Shown here: piece by piece, positions 1 to 13,390 of the stretch
How positions within the stretch are numbered: the stretch's first letter is position 1
Layout: every line of letters begins with the position of its first letter
Source: Warburgia ugandensis
Lineage: Eukaryota; Streptophyta; Magnoliopsida; Canellales; Canellaceae
Direction: 5' to 3'
DNA length: 64,000 nucleotides
Assembly: GCA_035236585.1 (NCBI GenBank)
Contig: CP141137.1
Coordinates: 11,424,327 to 11,488,326 of the forward strand
The notes under the pieces: generated by a model
What the model was told of the DNA's origin: nothing
Database searches by the model: none
Seen by the model: only the letters and a program-made list of their open reading frames with translations
Made by a program: the position numbers and the translations under genes

Positions 1-1535
1 TCTTCATTGGCTATTTTTTATTAGTTTTATGACATCATTGGGTTGCTGACTCTCAATTTTACAATGCGAGCTAGTTGATTACTAATGTAAGCATGTCTTA
101 CAAAGTATCATGTAGACTTAGTAAGATGTGTGGCCTTTTGAACCTCTCTTTCTAATATTAGATGTAGCTTAACGTGGTTTCTCTTTAATTGTTTGGGTGT
201 AGGTAGCTTTATCATAGCCTCAAGTGCATAGCAATGTCCTTTTATGTGTATGTGGAGGGTGCATAGCAGCATTGGGCATAGATTTGGTGTCCATTTAATC
301 ATTCAATCTTGGAGGGGAATAAAGGCATTGATATTGACCTATCAACATCAAGAGTGCACAAGGCTTAACTCTTTCACAGTCATAACTTCCAAAAAGTTTT
401 GGATAAGAAAACCCAACTTCAATCTCAATTTATCGTATGGTTATTTTAATTTATTATTTTAATGATATTGTGGGCCCCATGGGGCATTTTTATTTAGGAA
501 AGAGAGGAGTAAACTGATAAAATTGCCCCTCTAACAAACATGAAAAATGAGTAACTATTGTAATTGGTTCCTATAATGAACAGATTATTGCTTAGAAAGT
601 GTTAACACACTAAGGTCCTGCAATCAAATTCAATTCACATGAATCACTACCCAAATAGATCCAAAAACTTTTCAAGAAACCTTAAATAATGGGAATCAAA
701 GCAAAAACAGTAATTACTATCATCTAGGAGCAAAATACATGTGAAAACGGAGACAATGACCCACTGAATTATGACCAGCAGACACTTGTGAGTACTAAAT
801 GAGTCTTTATCACTTGCAGCCTTGGAAACCCTGAGATAAGAACGTTTGTAAGATGGCAAAATCACTTATATAGTCAATTATAGAGATTGTTACCAAATAT
901 TCTTCTTCAACCACCCTCACTGTCCTCATCAACCTGTTGCAAAGATGGTTTTAAAAATGTGAATAAGTTCATGAAGTTCCAAATTGAACCATTATCTTCT
1001 TCAGCTTCTGCTACAAATCATCATCTTTCTCATCCTCTTTCTATTGCTCATATACCATGACTAAGAGTGAGAGGGAGGGAAGATAACCTTGGTTATAATT
1101 GATAGCTGGAAAAAGCTAGCCATTTTCCCTTATCATTCACTTACATATGTCATGAAAAGATTACAAAAATACCCCTCTATGTACAACTAAATGAATAGGG
1201 GTAAAATGGTTAAAATAAAATAAGAGATTGAATACATTGGTAAATGCACTCAGAAATAACTTATTCTTTCTTAGATAACCTTCTACAAAAAGTATAAGCA
1301 AGGCCCTCTCATCTTAGCGATCCAAACAAAATATCTAGTAGGTCATGTTGAGCACAAGCGATTAATAGAATCTTGATTGCATCTAATAATCTAACTTTGG
1401 ATTTGTGGAGTGGTTTGGACACATGTATCTCGTTCCTTTTTCATTTTCTAGCCACATATTTAAAGTTTACAAATTAAAGTCTTAGAGTTCTCCCAATGAT
1501 CAAAATTTGGTGCATACCCCATTAGCTACAAAGTT
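1..1535. other. AT-rich intergenic DNA, no gene seen
   Basis: No open frame here resembles a known protein, and I see no tRNA-like or terminal-repeat structure. The block ends where the large foldback begins. Confidence 0.6.
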
Positions 1536-1539
1536 TGGA

Positions 1540-4500
1540 TCATTAAAATGAGTGAGAGCCCATTTTAAGTGTCCATTTTTTGTATAAATTACCCTCATTC
1601 AGCCTAACATTGATATATTTTTAGGACATGATTTAGAAATTTATTAGAAAAATATACCATTTCAAAATTTTATCATCTAACCATATATCGATTAATTTGC
1701 AGGGTTAGATGACAATCTTAAGTAGGTATATGCAAAACTACATGTTGTATGGTAGCAATTAGGAAATTTTTTGTATTTTGTAAGTGGTACATCAAGAATA
1801 ATGTGGTTAGATTAAGCCAATTAACATTCTGAATTATCGATGAATCTTAGATTAAAATGGACGGCTATGATCAATTCAAGATTAATTGGATGATCCAAAT
1901 TGAATCAAGACAAAATGGCTCAAGTTACAATATTTTTCAGTTACAAATGGTCTAATGATTTCAAGATTAGTGGCAGACCGAAGAAAATTAATGCAATCTA
2001 GCTCTAAAAGGTAAAGATATCTCTAGAAAAACTTCTTGGAATGAGTCACCTTTCAAAAATTATCGATCATGGATGTGAAGGTATTATCAAGATGGACATG
2101 ATTAACTATTTGGATCATTCAACATTATCATTTTTGGGACAAGATCAAAAGACTTTATTGGATGTCATGGATTGAATCAAGATAATTCAATGGGCGATGA
2201 AAGATCAGAGGGGTAAGATAGTATTAAAAAGGTATTGATGGATAAATATTAATTAATGGACGGCCTTATTCATCAAAAATCCAAAAGATTTCATTTGATA
2301 TTAGTATATTTGAGTATGACCCACATGAATAGTTATGATGAACCCTCAGCTCCCTGGGTACCACATTTGTCTCAAAATCCAAAAGATTTCATTTGGTATT
2401 AGTATATTTGAGTATGACCCACATGAACAATTATGAAGAACCCTCAGCTCCTTGGGTAACACATTTGTCTTAATTGGATGAGATATGGAGAGAGAGACAA
2501 GGAAAATGAAAATTTGGAGAGAAAAAACGTACATTGATGAGAAGGAAAGATACAGGAAGAGAGTTTCTTTATATTAGGAAAATAAGGAAACCAAGTTCGA
2601 AACTCAATTTAGATTAAAATTGCTTGGGGAGAAAGAGAAATTAGAGAAGAAAATTGCTAAAAAGTAATTCAATTTGACTTTCCATTATCTACAAATACTA
2701 GATCCAAGATAGAGTGACAAAAAAAAGATTCAAAAATTTGGAGGAAAAACGGAGGTTGAAGAAGATGAACAGTGCATGCGTAAGGTGGTGAACATGGGTA
2801 CTTTATGCGTCAATTTCTGCTTCAAGGCACAATAAAAAGTCTCTAAAATTTGTTTCATTGGATAGAAGACATCAAGGAGAAGAAGAATCGGGTGTTTGAT
2901 ATTTAATTTTCATTTAAAATCTTATACCTTGAATTGATTAAAGTTAGCTACTTGCTACTGTTTGCCTACTCAAGTTTTGCACCTTTAATTTAGTTTATTT
3001 GATAAGGTTTTAAATGTTTTGATTATTTTCTTATGGTTTTATTGGAGTTATAAAGGGTTTCATATAAGTTTTTTATGAAATTTATGGTCTGATTGGTTTA
3101 TTTGATGAAATAAGCTTGAAAGGTACTATTGTGTAGATTAGTGAACATCCAATGTTTGCGGTTGAATATCTTAATTTATGTTATCTTTATTTAAAATCTA
3201 ACCATATAATTGAATTTTTAGTATCAATTTGTTCTAGGTACCAAACTTTATTTTGAAAAATTCTGTTGAAAAGTAGGAAAAATCAATAGCTAAAATTAGT
3301 GAAATTTGTAGGGATTCTAACTGATCATGGATTGTAAATAGACAGTAAACTAATCATGGATTGTAAACAAGGAAAAGAAAATTGGTTAGCTAATATCAAG
3401 CGTGCATGTTAGCACATGACTGTTTCATTTATGCAGTTCTTTTCTAGCAACATTCTTTTACTTGCAAACGCAATAAGAGGTGTTGCTTTGGTATTTTAAT
3501 TTAAAAAATTAAAATTAAAAAATATGTGAATAGGATTTGATATGTGAAACAACAAAAAATGTAATGGGTGATTTAAAGAAAAATATATAGAAAGTAGTTT
3601 CCTTAATTATAAATGTTTATTTTTAAATTTTCTTAAAATTTCTAGAATAAATTTAAAAATCATGCTAGGCTGGTTTTCTTTTCCTAGGATTGACCTTATT
3701 TTTAGGTTAGAAACACCACTTATGAAAATTTTCATATTTTAATTGTCTTAAGAAAATAATTTTGAAAATTAAATTAATTTATAAAAGATAATTTCATTCT
3801 TAGTATAATTCTTTAATTTTGTATCATTACTTTTCATAGTGGATGCTTGGAATTGGTCTTTGATTCATTATAGTTAGGTTTTACATAGAATGCTTAGAAT
3901 TTGAAGAATTATCTAGGTTTTTAATCTAAACTGAAATTGCTAGGGTTAAAGATCACATATTTTAAAATAGATTCACCACTTATTTAGCTTCTTTTGTAAC
4001 TTGAGAATCAAATTGAAACTACGATTATCATCTCAAAAATATTTCCTTGAAAATTTAATTTAAAAAATTATAAATATTAAAAACCTAGATAGTTCATCAA
4101 ATTCTAAACATTCTATGTAAAACCTAATTATAATAGATCAAAGATTAATTTCAAGCAGTTACTATGAAAAATAATAACACAAAATCAAAGAATTATACTA
4201 AGAATAAAATTATCTTTTCTAAACTAATTTATTTTTTAAAATTAATTTCTTAAGATAATTAAAACATTAAAATTTTCACAAGTGATGTTTTAAAGCTAAA
4301 AATAGGGACACTTTAATTCTAGATAAAAGAAAACTATCCTAAGATGATTTTTAAAATTTTAGAATTTTTAAAAAATAAAACTTTCTAATTAAGGAAACTA
4401 CTTTTGAAACATTTTTTGCTGATATGTCACATATCAGATCCTTTTCAAGGATTTTCTCAAAAAAAATCAAATTAAAATACAAAAGCAACACCTCTCACTA

Positions 4501-6180
4501 CGTCTGAAAGTGAGAGACTATCACCAGAAAGCACTGTATAACTAAAACAGTCATGTGTTGTTACTAGCTAACCAATTATCTTATCCTTATTTGCAATCCA
4601 CAATTAGTTCAGTCTCTATTTGCAATTCACGAATAGTTATAATCTATCAAGATTTCACTAAGTTTGGCCACTAATTTCTCCTTCTTTCCAATAGAATTTC
4701 TCAATGAAGCATAGTATCTAGAATAAGTTGGCATCAATAAATTCAAATGTACTGTTAGATTTCAATTAAACATAAAGGAAATTAAGATATTCAATTACAA
4801 ACATCAACTGTTGATAAAAGAAATTAAACCAATATAACCCTTAATTTTCATAAAAAACTCATATGAAACTCTTTCTAACTCAAATAAAAACATAGACAAA
4901 GGATTAGATCATTCAAAAACTCATCAAAGAAACAAAACTAAAGGTGTAAAACTTAAGTAACTCATTGGTATTGTTCATGCAAATAGTAGCTAGTAGCTAA
5001 ATTTAATCAATTCAAGTTATAACATTTCAAATGAAAATTGAAAACCAAACATATGGACCTTCTTTTCCATGATGTCTTCTATTCAATGAAATAAATTTTA
5101 GTGATTTTTATCGTGCATTGAAGTGGAAATTGATGCACAAATACCAGTATTCACTAGCTTACTCGTGCACTATTCATCATTTTCAACCTTTGTTGTTCCT
5201 CCAAATTTTACAAAAAAAATTTCACTCCATCTTTGATCTACTATTTATAGATAATAGTAAGCCAGTTTGAATTACATTTTAGCAATTTCCTTCTCTAAAA
5301 TCTCTTTCTCCCCAAACAATTCTAAACCAAATTGAGCTTCTAACTTGGTTTCCTTATTTTCCTAACTTAAGAAACATCCCCTTTCTCTATATGTCCTTCT
5401 CATCAATGCACGATTTTCACTTGCCTTGTCCCTCTCTCCATATCCCTACCTAATAAGACAAATGTGATACCCAGGCAACTGATGGTTCATCATAATTAAT
5501 CATAATGTGGGCCATACTCAAATATGTTAATATCAAAGAAATATTTTGGATTTTTGACAATCAAGGCCGTCCATCAATTAAGATTTATCCATCAATATCT
5601 TTCAAATACTATCTTACCCCTTTGATCTTTCATCTTCCATGGAATTATCTTGATTCAATCAAAGATGCCCAATAAAATCTTTTGATTTTGTCCCAAAAAT
5701 AATAATTTTGAATGATCCAAACCATTGATTATGTTCATCTTGGAATTATTAGATCACTTGTAAGTGAAAAATATTAGAACATGATCCATTTTGGCTTGAT
5801 TTGATTTGGATCATCCAATTCATCTTAAATTGATCCTAGTCGTGCATTTCAATCTAAGTTTCTTCGATTATCCATAATGTTGATTTGCTTGATCTAATCA
5901 CTGAATCTTAATCTAACACCTACAAAATACATAAAATGTCCTAATTAGTATTATACAACATGTGGTTTCACATATACTTATCTCATATCGTCTCTAACCC
6001 TGAAAATTTATCAATTTACAGTTAGATGTTAAAATTTTCAAATGATATTTTCAAATAAATTCTAAATAATGTCCTAAAAATATATAAAATATCATGAGGG
6101 TAATTTATACAAAAAATGGACACTTAAAGCTCGATTTGAAGTTTGACCCTTATGTTGTTCATTTTAAAACGTGCACATGT
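1540..6180. repeat. Giant inverted repeat (foldback), ~4.6 kb
   Basis: Two arms of about 2.1-2.4 kb face each other across a ~150 bp spacer (about 3,925-4,077). The text at 1,567-1,605 returns as its reverse complement near 6,090-6,130. That at 1,621-1,960 pairs with 5,740-6,080, 3,570-3,730 with 4,270-4,420, and 3,841-3,920 with 4,078-4,160. By eye the arms agree at roughly four bases in five with small indels, so the structure is old. No transposase-like frame is visible in arms or spacer. It could be a non-autonomous element with very long terminal inverted repeats (MULE or foldback type) or an inverted duplication. Outer ends are blurred and I could not fix a clean target-site duplication; a similar 7-base string, aagtttg, lies just outside both ends. 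Confidence 0.8.
2273..2471. repeat. Two-copy tandem repeat in the left foldback arm
   Basis: Two units of about 99 bp (2,273-2,372 and 2,373-2,471) differ at only a few bases. The right arm has one matching unit (about 5,460-5,565), so the duplication arose in the left arm after the two arms formed. Confidence 0.85.
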
Positions 6181-6254
6181 CGGAAAAGTAAGGGAGATGA
6201 GTAGATATAGAGTAAGAAAAATAAATAAACATTGCTTAAGTGTATATAAATATA

Positions 6255-6282
6255 CTTTAAAAATATATATATATATATATAT
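6255..6282. repeat. (TA)n microsatellite
   Basis: A short alternating TA run lies just outside the right foldback arm. Confidence 0.85.
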
Positions 6283-8148
6283 TATTTGCCCCCACTCTCT
6301 AAAAAAAATAGATTGCTTATGGCATCACTAGGAAACCACTTTAGGGATACTACATGCCTTATACATGAAATCAACTAACCAACTAATCTACCACAAAAAT
6401 TCTAGTTAAACAAGCTTTAATCTAGTAGAATGCTAGAGAAATAATTCAAGAGAATTTAGAAAAACTAGTATTCAAAATGAGAGGAATGTCTCCTTTTACA
6501 AAATGGGAGTTAGTTATTTTCTAACAAAAATGACTCTTTGCTAGTTGACTCTTCATCTTAGTAGTCAATTCACCACTTAAAATGACCTTTCATTTGAATT
6601 ATAAGGCACATCTTTCGATTTCAAAATTTCAATTTTGTAAAATAGTTTTTAAAATTAAATAGATTTAGTTAATTCTAAAAATATCCAATAGCACGTCCAT
6701 TACTTCAAGGATGTTTACCTCATGCATGGCTCCTCTATTTTGTTTCAATCCAACCTTTTTCTCTAGTATTGGGCTATGTGCATGAATCAAGCATTGAAGT
6801 TTTCCACCATATGCAATTTTGAGCATTTTCTTCTTTAGAGATTCACAAGTCCAGCCCTTAGAACAAAGAAAGAAAAACGCACACATATACAACACCAAGT
6901 CGTCCTTCTAGATAAAACAAAGGCTAAGATCAGCTAATGGATGAGAGTTTGGGGCATAACTAATCAAAGCTAGGCTCCTACATATCAACAATCCGTACAT
7001 GCCAAAATGATGGCCCAGCTTGTGCTTTTTCCTATTTGACCATTTATTACTCTAGGAAACTTTATAGAGTATTGAAAAAGTTTCAGACAGGAGATAGATA
7101 TGTAAGCATCATTTAACTTATAAAGTTGGTAAGAGTACATTCTCACGATGAAAGCAGTTATGAAGCAAATTAACAGGAACCTACTATCATAATTCCTAAA
7201 TATACTTGAAACCTCTAGTATAAGGGAAAGTACCATCTCAAACTATTTGCCAAGCTTAAGAGCACATGCATCATGTTAGCGATGGCTAATATAGGCTAGA
7301 CATCGAATTTTATGCCTACTGGATTTTTTATTTTATTTTTATGTTTCTTTAGGTCAAAATCATGATCATCCATTTTCTTTAACTATTTCAAAGACTAAAA
7401 ACAAGGGGGCATGCACTCCTCTCCTCTTAAGCGTGTACTCTTGACCGATATTCTAACTTATATGCTAGTCACACAACTTTCAGGGACAAGACTTTCGATG
7501 ATCCAAGCCATTTATCCTTCAAGCCCGTCTTGGATGGAAAAACATGAGCATGATAAAATTAGTATTGGCAAAATAGATAAGCAAATTGAACTTGGTTTAA
7601 TCTGCATAGATATGGATTAGAGTTTTTTTTTAATGAATCAAAAAACCTCATTTCATATTCAATTCAAGCGGAAATCACGGACTTGTTGGATATCCATCTA
7701 TTCCACATAGGTCATGTAGCATTCTAGATGTTAACTCCTTTGGAAAGATCTAAAGCATTAACCTTATTGAAAATGCCTTATATAGGCTAGGTACCAACTT
7801 TTAAGAGGAGCAGATTCTTATAGATCAAGCTATAAGAGTTGTAAATTACAGCCACTAATTTTTATAAAAAAAATTCAGAGAAATAAAGCAAGTGGTTAGG
7901 ATCATCCAAATACAATGATTTTTCATGGGTTACCTATTTTGGGAACGCCTAACAAAATTACCCTTTTAGAACTTTCAAAAGAAGTTAGCATCCACAATTT
8001 ACATCAATTTTCAATATAATTTTTCAAAATGTGGTTTTAAATGGATAAGCATTGATATATCCATGGTGATTGTAGATTGAATGGATCAGATCTATTTTTA
8101 TCAATGGATCAAATTTGTTTTATCTATATCTGTGGAATTTAAAAGGAC
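6283..8148. other. Intergenic DNA, one diverged dispersed repeat
   Basis: No gene is recognisable. About 7,185-7,310 resembles about 33,425-33,550, sharing the order of several short strings such as aattcctaaat and atgttagc/atgttacc. Both are probably old copies of one unnamed repeat family. Confidence 0.45.
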
Positions 8149-8158
8149 AAGTGGACAT

Positions 8159-8304
8159 GTGACCTTGAGGTCACGGGTTCAAGGCGTGGAATCAGCCTCT
8201 TGCAAAAATGCAAGGTAAGGCTGCCTACTTTAGGCCATTGTGGCCCGCCCCTTCCCCGGACCCCGCATAGGCGGGAGCTTTGTGCACCGGGGCTGCCCTT
8301 TTTT
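8159..8304 (+). mobile_element. Au-type SINE, 5'-truncated, young copy
   Basis: The body begins in the tRNA-like B-box region (gtgaccttgaggtcac, then gggttcaagg), so the A-box head is missing. It runs through the family's conserved core to the gggctgccc plus T-run 3' end. The 10-bp direct repeat aagtggacat flanks it (8,149-8,158 and 8,305-8,314), marking target-primed insertion. Its 3' 88 bases match the copy at 52,709-52,799 with one visible difference. The Au SINE family is tRNA-derived and mobilised by LINE enzymes. Confidence 0.9.
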
Positions 8305-8773
8305 AAGTGGACATCCATAAATTTTATTCGTTTTGCCATCTCTAGCTAAAATACAAGTATGCCCATTTGTCCAAATGTCCAAACCATCTATCTTTTAGAC
8401 TACTTTATGGATGAGTCATGCGTTAAACTTACAGCCAATCTGGTATCTTAGCCTCTTATTTATGACCTTCAAATTGACAGTTAAAAGGGGCAAAAAATAA
8501 TAGTTTACATTCATCATCAAAAGTAACACATATCAAAGTTCATGATCGTCGAGCGGTGGTCACACAACCTGATAAATGGTTGTGATTATTGAAATAATGA
8601 GTCCTAATTTTACTTTTTATTATTTTTCTTTGTGAAACCTACTTGTACTTTAGCCCGCTTATGTTTTGCAAGTGAAACTATATGCATCCACGATATAGGG
8701 ACCCATTACTAATTGCTCATCACTTCCAATCAAAAAGTGCTTAGAGACCCGGGGCCTTTGGATAATCAGATCC

Positions 8774-8826
8774 ATTCATTCATATTCATCCTATAAGTGG
8801 CCCATTCATATTCATCCTATAAGTGG
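8774..8826. repeat. Two-copy 26-bp tandem repeat
   Basis: A 25-26 bp unit starting cattcatattcatcc occurs twice in direct succession. Confidence 0.8.
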
Positions 8827-9349
8827 CTGGGTAGCAAACTTCATAAACATTGAATGATTTGAGCCATGCCATTTTTTCTTTTCAAATCATGTTCTAAGAT
8901 TTTAATTAAAAAGCTAGTACCAATGGGCATGATATTTTGTAGACAACCGAAATTGGACAGACCGAAACATCATTAACAGTTTATATCCCTAAATCTGGGT
9001 CCTATTTAGGTGGCGTTCTTTTCAGCAACCTTTTTCAACGTCCGGTTAGAAGAACTCCAAGTGATTCCTAGTCCTTCAAAATACAACCATGAGATGCAAA
9101 ACACTTCACCTAGTCACGCCACTTTACCAAAGAGAATCGACAAAGTCCATGCTTGGCTATGGACCTTTTCTGCTTCGCGTGAAGAACCATGGAAAGGGGG
9201 GAAAAAATTGCATGAAAAGTATATTTCTGTAGGCGGGGTTAGCAAGCAAGCATGTTGAGATACCTGCTGTCCAACTCGGCCAAGCCAAACCCATTCCTTC
9301 CTTGCCGCTGTTGGCTTTCTTTAAAACTAAACTTTGAATCCCCTTACTC

Positions 9350-9416
9350 TTTATAACCTCAGCTCTTTCCACCACCCTCCTGAAATCCCACAATCACCAA
9401 AACAAAGTACAGAACG
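9350..9416 (+). promoter_or_regulatory. Putative core promoter and 5'UTR of the reticulon gene
   Basis: A TATA-like ttataa at 9,351-9,356 sits about 60 bases before the start codon and is followed by a CT- and CA-rich leader typical of plant 5'UTRs. The transcription start cannot be fixed from sequence alone. Confidence 0.35.
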
Positions 9417-12400
9417 ATGCCGAATTATTCTTCTGATTCCGACGACCCGTCGAATGCTACGGTGGCAAAGCTGTTCAATCATCAGAAACCTCTACATCAA
9501 ATCCTCGGAGGAGGAAGAGGTACCATCATTATGTTGATTGCTAATGCCCACTGTGGAGCCACTGGGAAATTTTCCTTTCCGTATACTCATCTCACCTACG
9601 TTCTCTAATTACGTATCTCAATTCCGTCCTGTGATTATGTACAGAAATGGTGAATTTTAGTTTATACACATATGCGCTGTGCCCATGACAGAGCTAAATT
9701 CTTAAACTTCCATTGCTTGGCTTGGTGATCAGTTGCTGATGCGATCCTTTGGAGGAACAGGACCTTGCCGGCCACCATTTTGACCGGGTTTACGGTGATA
9801 TGGATTCTCTTTGAGGTCGTGGAATACCATTTTCTAACACTTGTATGTTACACCTCCATTGTCGCCCTGATCGCCATCTTCCTTTGGTCCAATGGTGCAG
9901 CTCTTTTCGATCGGTAAAGATTTACTCTCTCCCTCTCTATATAATATATATATATATATAGAAAAATATATATTTCTAATTGATATTTCGTCTAACTTTT
10001 TTTGTTTTTTACTTTTTTTCAGCTAATCAAATATTACCTGCTCTTGACAGTTGCATGAAACAGCTGAAATTAACACCCCATATAAGGTTTTAATTTCAAC
10101 TATTTAATGCGAGTGTAAAATGCAAGTATAATATGTGAATAGTAGGTATAAAAAGTCAAAGTTTTGATTTTTTTCTGGCCATTCACATGTTATACTTGCA
10201 TTTTACACCAACATTAAATAGTTAAAATTAATACCCAGTGTTAATTTCAGCTATTTCATGCACTTTACACCTGCATTAAATAACTGAAATTATCACTCAT
10301 ATATATACATGAGAAAGTGATCTAATATGTCATCCCTTTATTTTGATAAATTATCCCTCTACAAATCTTGTGGATGGCTATCACTTTATGGAGACTGTAT
10401 TTTGTGAAGATCCAAATCATTCAAAATATTATTATTAATAGTCCAAAATTCCAATCCATTGAATAATCTTAGCCTCTATTTTCTTGATTTGAAAAACAAA
10501 CCTTTTACCCTTTATTTTATAACTGAAAACAGGAATGGCTAACGTTCGGGAGCGAAAACATATATTAGCAAGAATTGGCGCTGAGGAGAGAAATTCTCAC
10601 AGTACTGCTTGACTGTGGCATAAGAAACCAAGTACGAAATTATCAAAGCAAAGCGCTCCTCACCTGATCTTTGCGACCTGGTGAAAGGAATACCTATATA
10701 AATTACGCCTTCAATAGAAGTTCTACACCACCTAGGAAGAAACTCACGACACATCCGAATGTGGTGTTCCAATAGACAAATTGAAGAGTATTTCGAATAA
10801 TTTTACCAACTCTTTGCGGTAACCAAAATAGACCTTAATCTATGGGGTCTCCCTGACACTGCAGAGTCAGGCCGATCGACCTGTGCCTCCAGGCTCCAGC
10901 TGACAGACACCATAGCTAGAATTTGCTCTAAACGAAAGATTATAATCTGACACTGGACATTTATGCACATTATCTAAAAGGGAGTCTTGGTGCACCTGTA
11001 GAGTTGTCGTTGTGTGACCTTGACGTCACAAGTTCAAGGTGTGAAAACAGCCTCTTACAAAATGCATCATAAGGCTGAGTACTATTGACGTTTGTGGTCT
11101 GCCCCCGTCCTCGGACTGTGCATATGTGGGAGCTTCGTGCATGGGCTGCCCTTTTATCTGCAGTGATTTTATCAAAAAAGCTTTGTTCATTTTGAAGGTC
11201 ATTTGACTTCCAAATATTCACGCCTTTTCAATTAGAGACCGACGAGAGGGCGAAGCACAATTTCCGCACCAACATTAGGAAATCAATGTCTTGATTCATG
11301 CCGTTTAACTTGCACCCGCATGGTTTTGGTCCATGCCAAATCGGATATCCCCTTGGCAAGATGTAGTCTGATATGAAAAGAACGGTTCACATTTTGCTAG
11401 CAGAACCTAAACAAAGCTTTGTGGATCACTGTCTGGGATCATCGGATTGATCAAGACAAAATAAGTAGCAATGGGAAGGATCTGCTGTCAGCTCTCAGAT
11501 CAGCAGATTTGGTAGTGCCCACGTAGAACCAGTGGTCCAAACTAGTGTTTGTCACCACGGAGCATGACCACGCATTTTTCTCCATGTTATTATCATGTCA
11601 TCCCTCTAGGCCAGACCACAGTCACCACACCAAACATCAGCTCACTTTCCTATGAAACCCTCATCCATTGATACTGTCTACCTCGCAAACTAACGGAACT
11701 TTCATCTGTTTATTGGCAGGGCTCCTCCAAGGGTCCCTGACTTAATCCCGTCAGAGCATGCATTTAGAGAAGCGGCATTGACCTTCCATAACAAACTAAG
11801 TTGGTTGGTAGACAACATTCTTGACATTGCACGCGGCAGAGATTTGAAATTGTTCCTCTTGGTATTTCGGCCTTCTTCTGCTTTCTGCACTTCATTTCTT
11901 TGTTCCTCTCCCCATAGCCATAATTATAAAACTACATGCTTCTGATTTGTCTTTCAGACAATTGCAACTCTCTGGATACTATCAGTGATTGGAAGCTATT
12001 GTGACTCATTGAGTCTCATATACCTTTGTAAGTCTCCCATCTCTCTTCCCCCCACCCATTCCTCGCTTTAACAGAACTTCATGAAGCATAGAAATCAAAC
12101 TGAAAAGTGTAGAAGTAAAACTGAGTTGTACTTAACAGACCCCAATATCAACAAAATAATAAGCTTTTAAGCACTCCATGCACCATCTAAAAGGTGCGTC
12201 CTACTTTCGATGAATCATAGTGCAAAATCACCTGAATGAGATAATCCTTGTCATCAACAACCTGCTTCAAATTGCCTTTCAAAAAAAAGAAAACAAAAAA
12301 CTGCTTCAAATCAATTGCGTACTCTGTAAAAGAACTGCATGCATTTCCACGTGCCTTTTACTATCTACAGAATCTGGTAAGTCGATGAAATAAGTTTTCT

Positions 12401-12617
12401 AGCAGAGTCCTCATTGCATCCATTTCTTGTTTGAACTGTAAAACTAGGCTATCTCTGTGTCCAAATCTTGCCTGCGTTGTATGAGAGATATAAAGATGAG
12501 GTGGACGACCTGGCTACTAAAGGATCTCGGGATCTGAAGATATTATACAGGAAATTTGACTCCAAGTATCTCAACAAGATTCCAAGGGGAACAGTGAAGG
12601 ACAAGAAACACAAATGA
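9417..12617 (+). CDS. Reticulon-like protein B (RTNLB), 221 aa, five exons
   Basis: Reticulons are ER membrane proteins whose hairpins curve tubular ER. Exons: 9417-9519, 9733-9913, 11720-11861, 11958-12027, 12448-12617. All junctions are GT-AG and the joined frame (666 nt) is open to a TGA. The N-terminus is short and acidic, then comes the family signature LHQILGGG (about residues 27-33) and the reticulon homology domain from residue 35 (VADAILWRN). Two long hydrophobic hairpins lie near residues 47-87 and 140-176, joined by a hydrophilic loop carrying VPDLIPSEHAFREAA. The C-terminus is KKHK, a canonical KKXX dilysine ER-retrieval signal. Length and domain order fit the short plant RTNLB class; I cannot assign a numbered paralogue. 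Intron 2 (1.8 kb) holds a MITE-like hairpin and a SINE. It is transcribed towards the bHLH gene. Confidence 0.95.
10051..10262. mobile_element. MITE-like hairpin in reticulon intron 2
   Basis: Left arm 10,051-10,145 and right arm about 10,178-10,262 are inverted copies that share gcatgaaa.agctgaaatt at the outer ends and gtgtaaaatgcaagtata inside. A further partial copy of one arm follows to about 10,300. No coding capacity. The superfamily is unclear because no target-site duplication stands out. Confidence 0.75.
10978..11153 (+). mobile_element. Au-type SINE, diverged full-length copy
   Basis: It starts gggagtcttggtgcacctg (A-box region), continues through a degenerate B-box (gtcacaagttcaagg) and the cagcctcttacaaaatgca core, and ends gggctgcccttt. 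A weak ttatct repeat flanks it. It lies in reticulon intron 2, in the gene's orientation. Confidence 0.85.
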
Positions 12618-13390
12618 ACCAGAGCTACGCTCTCAAAATGATTTACTTTACGTCTGTGAAATTACAGGAATCTTGTATTTGTAGTTGGTTATCAATTTTC
12701 CTATCCTGTTGATGTTGAATATAATTCTTGTTTATTTCAGAAACTGATGCGAAGATCCTTCTCAAGTGTTTTGATCAAGCTATCATGGCTTAGACATGTA
12801 GGGAAACTATAGTTTCAGATACAACCCACCATGTTGTTAATCTGGAGATACCTGCATAGTGGGAATGAGCCATAAAATCTTGGCTCACTATTGTACTAAA
12901 ACCGCCTAATGTAGTAAACCCAAACACTGAAAATCGAACAGATGAATAAAAGAACTCAAGTTTACAGGATAATCCCATATTGATAGAAAACAAAGCCAAA
13001 ACTAGAACGTCTCAAGAAAAGCATATACAAAATCATCACAAGCTATGGTGGATTTATTCAAAATGGCCACTGGTTTGTGTGGTAAGTATTGCTGTATATG
13101 TAAACTGACAGAGTTGTTCTACAGCCCATATGACATGATTGGGTAGGCCGGTTTTCTCTAAGTTGATCTAATTACAGAAAGACCCTTAGATCTTAGCCTG
13201 CCTGGAGGGACCCACTGAGTCGGCTGTTCGAAAGCTGAGCATGAGGGGTTACCAATAAGCAATTACCAGTAAGAGGTAGAACCCAGGATGATGATATCAA
13301 GCATTTCAACATAAGAGAAAAAGGAAAGAACAGAGAAATAGCGGATATCACTTACTAGAAGAGGCACTGCGCCGTCATCTAAATTGTCAC
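12618..13390. other. Convergent 3' intergenic region
   Basis: About 770 bp separate the two convergent stop codons and must hold both 3'UTRs. A tttatt at 13,050-13,055 reads AATAAA on the minus strand and could be the bHLH poly(A) signal. No other gene seen. Confidence 0.5.

Noticed and set aside
7411..7620. 69-codon plus-strand frame
   Set aside because: Short, unrecognised and without promoter or splice context; compatible with chance.
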